In this document: positions 44,875 through 51,888 of the stretch, piece after piece
How positions within the stretch are numbered: position 1 is the first letter of the stretch
How the letters are laid out: each line of letters begins with the position of its first letter
From: Chryseobacterium formosense
GTDB lineage: Bacteria; Bacteroidota; Bacteroidia; Flavobacteriales; Weeksellaceae
Direction of reading: 5' to 3'
DNA length: 64,000 bases
Assembly: GCF_900116415.1 (NCBI RefSeq)
Contig: NZ_FPAP01000002.1
Span: 992,001 to 1,056,000, forward strand
Position numbers and translations under genes: made by a program
The notes under the pieces: model-generated
Told to the model about the DNA's origin: nothing
What the model saw: only the letters and a program-made list of their open reading frames with translations
The model's database searches: none

Positions 44875-45969
44875 TTATCTTTCGATATAAATGGTGTCTC
44901 TCTGAATGATCTTCTTTACGACAATTACTTTATGTGCCGTAGTTTTAGCAGAATCTTTTTTATTTATAATTTTTGAAGATACTAAGTTTTTTGTTTTATT
45001 TGGTTGTTTTTCTTTGCTTAAATCTATGCTGAATTTTTTGTCTGATTTTTCTTCGGTCTGATTACTTTCCAAGCTTTTTTTGACCGCATTTTTATTCTTG
45101 ATATTGCTTTGATGATTATCTGCAATTTTCTCCGTCAAGTTTAAATTTTGGGAATCCGAATGATTTATAGCGCCCCAATTTTTTTTAGGATTAAAAAAGA
45201 ATATACTTCCAACAATAATGATAAAAAATGCACATGCGATAATGGCTTTTTGCTTCCAATGATGATGAGCAGATGAAAACGTAATGTTATTCACCATAAT
45301 ATCTGACGGAATTTCAAAATTTTGGGAAGGAGAAACTGTGAAATCTGAAAATTTACTCTGAAAGGTTTGTGCCCACAATAATCCACCAAAACCTAAGAAA
45401 ATTAAGAGCTGTGCCGTTTTATTTTTTGAACTTTCTTTATTGACAAAATGTGTGAGCAAATAATTCTGAACCGATTTCTTCGCTCTCATCAGATGAGATT
45501 TTGAAGTATTAACCGGGATTTCCAAGATCCCTGAAATCTCTGCATGAGAATAATTTTCGAGGTAATATAAATTGAAAACCGATTTGTGATGTGGAGCCAG
45601 ATTATCGATGGATTTCAGCAGTTCTTCCTGCGTAAAATCGTATGCTAAAATATTCTTCTTCTCGTCAAAAGCTGCTGTATTCATTTCGGTATATATATCC
45701 GGGATTTCTGATGTTTCTGTGGTAATAAATGTATCCTTGGTCGTTTTTCGAATAACCTGTAAAGCATTATTGACTACAATTTTTTTAAGCCATCCAAAAA
45801 CTGCTTTTTCATCTTTCAACTGGTAGTTTTTCTGCATTGCTGTGATAAAGCTATCCTGCACAATGTCTTCCGCAGTTGGTAGATCTGCGATATATCTGCG
45901 ACAAATCCCCAAAAGTTTCGGGGAATGGTCGAGATAGATTTTTTGCCAGTTGAGTTTTGTTTGAGACAT
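44875..45969 (-). CDS. ECF-type RNA polymerase sigma factor with membrane-spanning C-terminal extension
   Basis: A 364-residue protein. Residues 1-175 are an ECF sigma factor: region 2 (AEDIVQDSFITAMQ, about 33-46) and region 4 (NLAPHHKSVFNLYYLENYSHAEISGIL, about 123-149). Unlike normal ECF factors (about 170-200 residues) it continues with a hydrophobic stretch (187-200), a strong transmembrane helix (241-259) and a Lys/Asn/Ser-rich tail that would be periplasmic and ends in QRDTIYIER. The tail may replace a separate anti-sigma factor. The gene starts one base after the stop of the upstream lipoprotein gene and precedes the OMP gene, so all three are coupled. Confidence 0.82.
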   Translation of the reverse strand: MSQTKLNWQKIYLDHSPKLLGICRRYIADLPTAEDIVQDSFITAMQKNYQLKDEKAVFGWLKKIVVNNALQVIRKTTKDTFITTETSEIPDIYTEMNTAAFDEKKNILAYDFTQEELLKSIDNLAPHHKSVFNLYYLENYSHAEISGILEIPVNTSKSHLMRAKKSVQNYLLTHFVNKESSKNKTAQLLIFLGFGGLLWAQTFQSKFSDFTVSPSQNFEIPSDIMVNNITFSSAHHHWKQKAIIACAFFIIIVGSIFFFNPKKNWGAINHSDSQNLNLTEKIADNHQSNIKNKNAVKKSLESNQTEEKSDKKFSIDLSKEKQPNKTKNLVSSKIINKKDSAKTTAHKVIVVKKIIQRDTIYIER

Positions 45970-45970
45970 T

Positions 45971-46945
45971 TTAAAGTTTTACTACGGTAATATTATTAAA
46001 ACTAGAGTTAAAATTTAAGTTCTGAATACTTTGAGTCTCTATATTATTAATATAAACTTTATATTCTATATTGTTCGGATCCATTCTAATCATATAGATG
46101 TTTTCATCTTTTACCTTTAAATCTACAATTATTGGCTTTGATAAATTTGCTGTATATATATAAGTGGAATTTTTATAGTAAGAATCCATCCCTCCATTTA
46201 TGTAAACATCGTTTAAATCTAAAGCCGGTTTATAATTTCTGGTATATGTTGTAGGTGTAATTGGAGTTTCTATACCTGTAATCAAATTTTTATAAAAGAA
46301 AATGGAACTAAAATAAACTTGATTGTCATTTGATACGACAAAGGTATGCTGAGGAAAGCTTGTAGCATTTGATAGTGGATAAAAAACAGAGTTTTTAAAG
46401 TATCCTCCAGTTATTACATTACCTATATCTTTGTTTGCACCAATATATACATCGGAATTGAATACGGTAATTGTAGCAAAATCATTATGCGCTGTCGTAC
46501 TTGTAAACAAAATGTTTTTTGACCCGTTTTTCCAATAACAGAATTCTGCTGGAGTGCTTGATGATATATTAGACCATGTGTAGCCTACAAAATAAATTTC
46601 TCCATTGTTTACATGAAAATCGAAAATATCTAATGCAAATTGGCTGGGAGAATTGGAAGCTTGTCTATAAGTTGTATAATTTCCATTTTTCCAAAAACCG
46701 TATCTGCCTTTCACATAGACATCGTTATTGTCTACAAATAATTTTGTTGGAGCTTCCTCTGGAGATAAGTTATAATTTAATGAATGTTTTACATTATTTT
46801 TCCAGTAACACAAATCTCCATTGTCCTTACCTGATATATAAACGTCATAAGAAGCCGTTTTCTCAAGCCCTTCATCAACATCACTTTCCCTACAAGAAAA
46901 TACTAACGTCAACAACAAAACAAATGGTAAAATTAAATTTTTCAT
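45971..46945 (-). CDS. Repeat-containing lipoprotein of the sigma-factor operon
   Basis: A 324-residue lipoprotein (lipobox VFSC, Cys18). The mature part consists of repeated beta motifs of the type DVYISGKDNGDLCYWKNN, DVYVKGRYGFWKNG, EFCYWKNGS and DVYIGANKD, with the recurring words DVYI and YWKNG, suggesting a beta-propeller of short blades. It would face the periplasm or cell surface and could sense or bind a ligand. It is the first gene of the operon with the sigma factor (one-base gap) and the barrel protein. An ECF-like promoter lies upstream. Confidence 0.72.
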   Translation of the reverse strand: MKNLILPFVLLLTLVFSCRESDVDEGLEKTASYDVYISGKDNGDLCYWKNNVKHSLNYNLSPEEAPTKLFVDNNDVYVKGRYGFWKNGNYTTYRQASNSPSQFALDIFDFHVNNGEIYFVGYTWSNISSSTPAEFCYWKNGSKNILFTSTTAHNDFATITVFNSDVYIGANKDIGNVITGGYFKNSVFYPLSNATSFPQHTFVVSNDNQVYFSSIFFYKNLITGIETPITPTTYTRNYKPALDLNDVYINGGMDSYYKNSTYIYTANLSKPIIVDLKVKDENIYMIRMDPNNIEYKVYINNIETQSIQNLNFNSSFNNITVVKL

Positions 46946-46961
46946 GGCTGTTTTTTTATTA

Positions 46962-46991
46962 TAAGATGCAGAATTATAAAAACGTTGCAGC
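46962..46991 (-). promoter_or_regulatory. Putative ECF-sigma promoter A, before the lipoprotein-sigma-OMP operon
   Basis: GCTGCAAC (46984-46991) and CATCTTA (46962-46968) on the minus strand, 15 bases apart, 17 bases before the ATG at 46945. The same pair occurs at 48007-48036. Confidence 0.5.
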
Positions 46992-46996
46992 TGATC

Positions 46997-47455
46997 TTAA
47001 TTAAATAATATAGGTTTTATTGTTTTAGGAATTTTTACAATGTGATAAGGTTGCGTAATAACAGAAGTAGCATTACCCTGAAGTAATTTTTCTATATCAA
47101 CATTAATATATTGAGGATGTTCTTCAACAGCTATAATATCGATAGAATGACCACCGTTCGGATATACTTCATCAACCACAACAATTGCCATAAACTCATT
47201 AAAATCGATGTAGGTTTGGGTAAAACTTGCAGAAGTCTGATGAGTCGGAGTATCGATTTGATTTAAAAACTGATTCCATTGTGCAGAATTGGTCATCACT
47301 GTATTTTGCTGAACCACATAGTTTGCCGTGATAATGCCTTTACCAATCAGCTGAGAGGTGAACAGGTTTTTGCTTTCTGTGTTGTCATGATGATCATTAC
47401 AAGAAGTGATGATTAAAAAGACGAAACATAGTAGCAGGAATAAATGTTTTTTCAT
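46997..47455 (-). CDS. PrcB-domain-like lipoprotein, copy 1
   Basis: A 152-residue lipoprotein (lipobox ITSC). The C-terminal half shows the pattern of the PrcB C-terminal domain: VVVDEVYPNGGHSIDIIAV followed by TQPYHIVKIPK at the end. PrcB binds the surface protease dentilisin in Treponema, but outside that case the domain function is unknown. It is clearly paralogous to the next upstream gene, with the same length and the same N-terminal MKKHL start. It probably arose by tandem duplication, including the promoter region. Confidence 0.75.
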   Translation of the reverse strand: MKKHLFLLLCFVFLIITSCNDHHDNTESKNLFTSQLIGKGIITANYVVQQNTVMTNSAQWNQFLNQIDTPTHQTSASFTQTYIDFNEFMAIVVVDEVYPNGGHSIDIIAVEEHPQYINVDIEKLLQGNATSVITQPYHIVKIPKTIKPILFN

Positions 47456-47482
47456 AATCTATAAAGTTAGGAGTTCTTTATA

Positions 47483-47509
47483 TAAGATGAAAAAATATAA
47501 AGAGTTATC
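47483..47509 (-). promoter_or_regulatory. Putative ECF-sigma promoter B, before PrcB-like copy 1
   Basis: GATAAC (47504-47509) and CATCTTA (47483-47489) on the minus strand, 14 bases apart; a weaker version of promoters A and C, 27 bases before the ATG. Confidence 0.4.
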
Positions 47510-47516
47510 ATAGATT

Positions 47517-47978
47517 TTAGTTAAATAAAACCGGCTTTGCAATTTTAGGAATTTTCACAATATGATAAGGTTGCGTGACAACAGTTGTAACATCTCCCTG
47601 AAGCAATTTTTCTACATCAACTTCAATATTTTGCGGATTTTCATCAATCGTCATAATATCAACTGAATGTCCGCCGTTTGGATAAACTTCATCAACGACA
47701 AGAATCACCATAAACTGATTAAAATCGATATTGGTTTCCGTAAAACCGGAAGAAGGATGATTGTTTGGGCCGTCAATTTGATTTAGAAAATTATTCCATT
47801 GGGTAGAGTTTGTAATAACTGTATTTTGTGGGGTAGCATAAGTTGCCATAAAATTTCCTTTTCCGATTAACTGAAAATTAATCTGGTTTTTGCTCTCAAT
47901 ATTTTCATCATTATGATCACGACATGAAGTCGAAATCAATAAGATGAAACATAATAAAAATAGTAAATGTTTTTTCAT
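47517..47978 (-). CDS. PrcB-domain-like lipoprotein, copy 2
   Basis: A 153-residue lipoprotein (lipobox STSC) with the same plan as its neighbour: NQFMVILVVDEVYPNGGHS and the C-terminal QPYHIVKIPK. The two copies agree over most of their length and differ mainly in the N-terminal third. It is the outermost gene of the sigma-associated group and carries the strongest-looking ECF-type promoter of the group. Confidence 0.75.
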   Translation of the reverse strand: MKKHLLFLLCFILLISTSCRDHNDENIESKNQINFQLIGKGNFMATYATPQNTVITNSTQWNNFLNQIDGPNNHPSSGFTETNIDFNQFMVILVVDEVYPNGGHSVDIMTIDENPQNIEVDVEKLLQGDVTTVVTQPYHIVKIPKIAKPVLFN

Positions 47979-48006
47979 ATCTATAAATTTAGGGGTTTCT
48001 TTATAT

Positions 48007-48036
48007 TAAGATGAAAAAAAATAAAAAGGTTGCAGC
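48007..48036 (-). promoter_or_regulatory. Putative ECF-sigma promoter C, before PrcB-like copy 2
   Basis: GCTGCAAC (48029-48036) and CATCTTA (48007-48013) on the minus strand, 15 bases apart with a T-rich spacer, as in promoter A. Confidence 0.5.
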
Positions 48037-48048
48037 AGGAAATAAAAA

Positions 48049-48070
48049 AAGACTCAAAATTTTGAGTCTT
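48049..48070 (-). terminator. Terminator of the MenI-like thioesterase gene
   Basis: Perfect palindrome AAGACTCAAAA / TTTTGAGTCTT, followed on the minus strand by a T run. Confidence 0.75.
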
Positions 48071-48090
48071 CTGTATTTTTGTTGAAAATC

Positions 48091-48525
48091 TTATCGGTTG
48101 ATAATATTATTGGTCATCGTAGTATGATTGATGAGTTGCCCTTTCTCATCACGAATTTCAATTTCAGAAACGTGCATGGTCTTTCCTTTTCGGATGAACC
48201 TTGCAACCGCAGTTACAATTCCGTCTTTTTTGCTTCTTAAATGATTGGAATTAATGTTGGTTCCTACACCAAAATATTTGCTTCCGTCGATGAAAATATT
48301 AGACAGGCTTGAGCCCATTGTTTCTGCTAAAACACAGCTTGCACCGCCATGCATAATTGCGAAAGGCTGATGGATTTTTGGTGAAACAGGCATTGTTGCA
48401 GTAAGCGTTTCATTTTCAAGATCAATATCGATGAAATTGATACCAAGTGTTTTGGCAAAAGTTTCTTCTCCCCAGTGGTTGATGAATTTCAGAATTTCTT
48501 CTTTTGTTTTACCTTCAGTGTACAT
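48091..48525 (-). CDS. menI: Hotdog-fold thioesterase, DHNA-CoA hydrolase (MenI/YdiI) type
   Basis: A 144-residue hotdog thioesterase. The active-site helix HGGASCVLAETMGS has the HGG at 59-61 and catalytic Glu68, as in YdiI/MenI, which hydrolyses 1,4-dihydroxy-2-naphthoyl-CoA in menaquinone biosynthesis. General PaaI-type thioesterases look similar, so the substrate is inferred from the motif and from the presence of menF and menC in this window. An array of GCTTCTA heptamers lies 60-115 bases upstream. Confidence 0.72.
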   Translation of the reverse strand: MYTEGKTKEEILKFINHWGEETFAKTLGINFIDIDLENETLTATMPVSPKIHQPFAIMHGGASCVLAETMGSSLSNIFIDGSKYFGVGTNINSNHLRSKKDGIVTAVARFIRKGKTMHVSEIEIRDEKGQLINHTTMTNNIINR

Positions 48526-48584
48526 TTTATGAGTAGTGAGTAATGTTTAATAAATAATATATTTAAAAAGTAAAAAGTAATTTT

Positions 48585-48642
48585 GCTTCTAGCTTCTAGC
48601 TTCTAGCTTCTAGCTTCTAGCTTCTAGCTTCTAGCTTCTAGC
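48585..48642. repeat. Heptanucleotide tandem repeat (GCTTCTA)8
   Basis: Eight perfect GCTTCTA units (48585-48640) plus GC. The right end encodes the last residues and the TAG stop of the acyltransferase gene on the minus strand; the left end lies in the leader region of the MenI-like gene. Confidence 0.95.
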
Positions 48643-49227
48643 GTCCGAATCATTTCCCATCAGATTAGGGTTCCAGTTGGCTGGGATTTTCGGAACAATA
48701 TCATTTTTCACATAGTAATCCTGAATTTCCTGCATAATTTCTGCAAAAGTTGCAGTTACTAATCTTTCGTAAGGAATCTGATATCCTAAATACACAATTT
48801 TTCTTTTGAAATCTCCCGCCGCCAGAACGATTGGAACTTTCGCTGCCAAAGCCATGTGGTAGAATCCTTTTCTCCATTTCGGCACCCAGCTTCTTGTTCC
48901 TTCAGGAGTGATTACCAAGCTGAAATCGTCTTTTTCAAATTCTTTTGCAACAAAATTCACGAGGTCATTTTTCTGGCTTCTGTCGATCCCAATTCCACCT
49001 AAACCTTTTACTGCAGAACCATACCAAGCTTTGGTATGAGCATCTTTGATGATGATTTTTAAAGGTTTTTTTAAAGACCAATAGGCTAAATTTCCCAAAA
49101 GATATTCCATATTGTGAGTATGCGGTGCTACAACCAGAATACATCGGTTAAGATTGTTGACATCGCCCTGTAAAACGACTTTCCAACCCAATAATTTTAG
49201 CATCAATTTACCGATCAGTTTCCTCAT
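48631..49227 (-). CDS. PlsC-like 1-acyl-glycerol-phosphate acyltransferase family protein
   Basis: A 198-residue membrane-associated acyltransferase. The family motifs are APHTHNMEY, where the usual H-x4-D box reads H36-x4-E41, and PEGTR at 108-112. The glutamate in place of the catalytic aspartate is unusual and worth noting. The final residues ARS and the stop TAG are encoded by the heptanucleotide repeat, so the natural C-terminus was probably altered by the repeat. A terminator hairpin sits just upstream of the start codon. Confidence 0.82.
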   Translation of the reverse strand: MRKLIGKLMLKLLGWKVVLQGDVNNLNRCILVVAPHTHNMEYLLGNLAYWSLKKPLKIIIKDAHTKAWYGSAVKGLGGIGIDRSQKNDLVNFVAKEFEKDDFSLVITPEGTRSWVPKWRKGFYHMALAAKVPIVLAAGDFKRKIVYLGYQIPYERLVTATFAEIMQEIQDYYVKNDIVPKIPANWNPNLMGNDSDARS

Positions 49228-49240
49228 GAATTTTAATTTT

Positions 49241-49277
49241 AAACAAAAAAAGTATAACCAAATCTTGGTTATACTTT
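49241..49277 (-). terminator. Terminator between the 20-residue peptide gene and the acyltransferase gene
   Basis: Perfect 13-bp stem AAAGTATAACCAA / TTGGTTATACTTT around ATC, followed on the minus strand by seven T. It ends 14 bases before the acyltransferase ATG. Confidence 0.85.
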
Positions 49278-49278
49278 A

Positions 49279-49286
49279 CAAATATA
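49279..49286 (-). promoter_or_regulatory. Possible -7 box of the acyltransferase gene
   Basis: TATATTTG on the minus strand just upstream of the hairpin. If used, the mRNA would begin inside the hairpin. Confidence 0.35.
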
Positions 49287-49303
49287 TTGAAATATTGTCG
49301 CTC

Positions 49304-49366
49304 TTAAAATAAACGGCTGATTAAATCTACGATTTTTACAGCGATTTCTAAAACTACTTGTACCAT
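49304..49366 (-). CDS. 20-residue hydrophobic peptide gene
   Basis: ATG 49366 to TAA 49304 encodes MVQVVLEIAVKIVDLISRLF. Eleven of the 20 residues are Val, Ile or Leu, with charged residues spaced along one face (E, K, D, R), so it would form an amphipathic or membrane helix. The frame is closely followed by a perfect terminator (49241-49277), which argues for a discrete short transcript. It could be a small membrane-active peptide, a type I toxin-like peptide or a leader peptide for the acyltransferase gene. No known family is recognised. Confidence 0.45.
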   Translation of the reverse strand: MVQVVLEIAVKIVDLISRLF

Positions 49367-49541
49367 GGTTTAAATTTTTTTGTGTTTGTTTTTAATAGAA
49401 TTTGGATATACGAATATACAAAGATTTTATGATATAAAACACTTTCTATTGAAATTTCTTTATATTTCTTTGAGAGAAGAAGAGTGTGAATTTCAAACGG
49501 TTGTCTTTCCACTCACACCTTCTGCCACTCTCTGAAGTTAA

Positions 49542-51269
49542 TTATTTAGTTTTAATAGAAATTTCGTTTTCACCGTCTTTTATCTTAATGTTTTTTATTT
49601 CGTTTTCGCTCTGTTTAATAATGTTTTTTATAGAATCAATCTTTTTCTTGGCAGCATTCTGAGGAACTTTCACTCCGTTGATGATAACGCTGTCTTTATC
49701 GTCCGAACTGTACTCGATGGTTGAGCCATTTATAGAGATTTTATTCTTTTCAATCTGTAAAGTATTATCATCTCCATTGTTGTCATCGTTATTTTCATCA
49801 TCATCGTTGATTCCGTTATTATCAAGATCTCCGTTGAAATCAATTCCACGGTCTTTTACCGGGATCACGATCATATTTTGAGGGATTACAAGTTCATAAT
49901 CGATATGATAATCTCTGAATCTGTGATCGTAAGGATATTTAATGTAATTTGGAAGCATAACCTTGTTGTTCACGATTTCTACAGGAACGTTTACATTAAG
50001 CGGAACATTGTAGCCTTTAGCTTCTTTTTTAATAACAAGATAAGGAGCTTTGATGTTTTCTTTTCTTGTTACTTCCACGTAAATATAATCTTCTTCATAA
50101 ACCGATATTTTATCAGAATAAATATCATTATCGTAGCCTACAAAGTTTTGTGGAATTGCAACTTGTTTTACATCTACATAAATGCTGTCTGATGCAGTAT
50201 TGATCGCAATTTCTTCAGTATCTTCCTTATGACCTTTGAAAAGCATTTCTCTTTTTGCCATGCTCAGTCCGAAGTATGTTCCAAGACCGATTACTGTTAA
50301 GAATAAAGCTCCTAAAACCCAACCGATATTTCTCAGTTTTGTTTTTGGTGAGAAAATTTTGATGCTTACTAAACTGAAAAGTATAGCTGGAATCAAAGAT
50401 CCGATGATGATGATGGCTGCTAAAACATTATACAATCCGTCGTTGTCAAAATAAAATCTCATTTCATTAGCTCCAGGAAAGTTAGATTCAACCCCAAACA
50501 TGCCAAACAATACAAATACCCCGATGATGCTGCTTACTGCCATGATGGCAAAGAAGATTCCGATGATGTATTTAATGACATTCCATACTCCGCTACCTGC
50601 ATTTTTTACATAAGGTTTATTTTCTATGAAGATTTCTCCTGCTCTTGTTGTCGTTTCATTTGCAAACTGTACAATTTTACTTGACTCTTCCTTTAAGTTG
50701 TCAAAATTCAGAGGCTTTCCCTTCATTTTCAAAAAATCGGAAGCCGTTTCTGCTTTTGGTAAAACTGCCCAAAGAATGAAATATAGGATAATAACTAGTA
50801 AAGAAGATCCCGGCGCAACAATCAGAAATAAAAGTGTTCCTACCCAGATCAGTCTCATCCAGCTGATTTCCATTCCGAAATAAGCAGCTAAACCAGCACA
50901 AACTCCGGCAATTTTCTGGTTTTCAGGATCACGGAACAGTTGTTTCTTATCGCTGTAGCTTGTTCCTGAAGTTTTAGTTTTTGTACTTTTTTCAGAATAA
51001 TAGGCTTCTTCCTGTTCTTCGATTTTTTCAGGCGAACCGATCTGTGCTATTACTTTTTCTACATCAGCATCGTTGATTACTTCACGTTTTCCTAAAGTAT
51101 CTCTGAAGATTTCAACCATTCTGATTTCTATGTCATGCATTACCTCATCAGCTTCAGAAGCGTCCAAAGAGCTTCTCAGAGCATTCAGATAATCGCTGAG
51201 CTTTATAAATGCGTGTTCTTCTATGGTAAAAGAAAAACCTGCGAGTCCTATTGAGAGTGTCTTGTTCAT
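49542..51269 (-). CDS. PspC-domain envelope-stress membrane protein
   Basis: A 575-residue protein. The N-terminal cytoplasmic part (1-110) resembles a DUF1700-like helical region, then the PspC domain (about 108-172) contains LFRDPENQKIAGVCAGLAAYFG and two helices. Further transmembrane helices occur near 232-254, 283-303 and 317-334, and the C-terminal part (about 345-575) is a soluble beta domain with an Asp/Asn-rich stretch (DNNGINDDDENNDDNNGDDN) that may bind calcium. It starts 11 bases after the padR gene, giving a regulator-effector operon. Confidence 0.87.
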   Translation of the reverse strand: MNKTLSIGLAGFSFTIEEHAFIKLSDYLNALRSSLDASEADEVMHDIEIRMVEIFRDTLGKREVINDADVEKVIAQIGSPEKIEEQEEAYYSEKSTKTKTSGTSYSDKKQLFRDPENQKIAGVCAGLAAYFGMEISWMRLIWVGTLLFLIVAPGSSLLVIILYFILWAVLPKAETASDFLKMKGKPLNFDNLKEESSKIVQFANETTTRAGEIFIENKPYVKNAGSGVWNVIKYIIGIFFAIMAVSSIIGVFVLFGMFGVESNFPGANEMRFYFDNDGLYNVLAAIIIIGSLIPAILFSLVSIKIFSPKTKLRNIGWVLGALFLTVIGLGTYFGLSMAKREMLFKGHKEDTEEIAINTASDSIYVDVKQVAIPQNFVGYDNDIYSDKISVYEEDYIYVEVTRKENIKAPYLVIKKEAKGYNVPLNVNVPVEIVNNKVMLPNYIKYPYDHRFRDYHIDYELVIPQNMIVIPVKDRGIDFNGDLDNNGINDDDENNDDNNGDDNTLQIEKNKISINGSTIEYSSDDKDSVIINGVKVPQNAAKKKIDSIKNIIKQSENEIKNIKIKDGENEISIKTK

Positions 51270-51280
51270 AGCTTTTGTTT

Positions 51281-51610
51281 TTAGTGTTTTTGAGTGATTT
51301 GGTTTACAGAATCTGTCAATTCTTGCCAGGTATTTTGCAGTTCATTAAGAAAAGTTTTTCCTTTTTCTGTAATCTGATAATACTTTCTTGGTGGGCCTCC
51401 TGTAGATTCTTCCCATCTGTAGGAGAGAAATTCTCCGTTTTTCAGTCTTGTGAGAAGAGGGTAGAGTGTTCCTTCCACAACGTCCAGTTTTCCTTTTTTC
51501 AGCTCGTCGATCAGATCAGAAACATACATTTCTTTGTGATTGATGAGGCTTAAAATACAGAATTCCAGAATCCCTTTTCGCATTTGCGCTTTGGTATTTT
51601 CGGTATTCAT
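51281..51610 (-). CDS. PadR-family transcriptional regulator
   Basis: A 109-residue winged helix-turn-helix protein. The typical PadR start EFCILSLINHKEMYVSDLIDEL, the wing GTLYPLLTRLKNGEFLSYRWEES and the following GPPRKYYQITEKGK are present. PadR proteins are repressors that often control a neighbouring membrane protein; here it precedes the PspC gene. A palindrome overlapping its promoter suggests autoregulation. Confidence 0.92.
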   Translation of the reverse strand: MNTENTKAQMRKGILEFCILSLINHKEMYVSDLIDELKKGKLDVVEGTLYPLLTRLKNGEFLSYRWEESTGGPPRKYYQITEKGKTFLNELQNTWQELTDSVNQITQKH

Positions 51611-51689
51611 CTTTAATAGGTTTTTGTTAATTAGTTATATAAATTTTCAGATTTTGGTTCCTAGCTAGATGAACCTATTCTGATTTTAC

Positions 51690-51707
51690 ATTACAAAGAT
51701 ATGTAAT
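51690..51707 (-). promoter_or_regulatory. -7 box of the padR operon inside a palindrome (possible PadR operator)
   Basis: ATTACA-N6-TGTAAT is a perfect palindrome, and the minus-strand -7 box TATCTTTG (51694-51701) lies in it. ACAT and ATGT words typical of PadR sites are included. Confidence 0.5.
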
Positions 51708-51851
51708 TAAAATGGTATTATGCAATACAAAGTAGTGGAATTATTTTAAATTAATAGTTAAATAATTGATTATCAGTGTAATAATTTTTAATCTAATTTT
51801 TAAATGACGATTAAATATTAGAAATAAATTCAATTTTTGGGGTTTAATCTT

Positions 51852-51859
51852 TATCTTTG
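51852..51859 (+). promoter_or_regulatory. -7 promoter box of the XAC2610-like gene
   Basis: TATCTTTG, 29 bases before the ATG at 51889. Confidence 0.5.
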
Positions 51860-51888
51860 TTATCAACTGTAACCTAAATTAACGCGAG

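Noticed and set aside
46576-47004. 142-codon open frame on the plus strand
   Set aside because: It is antisense to the lipoprotein gene of the sigma operon, lacks a promoter and has no recognisable features.
48585-48642. Tandem repeat as a CRISPR array
   Set aside because: Seven-base units without spacers; no cas genes. It is a simple sequence repeat.
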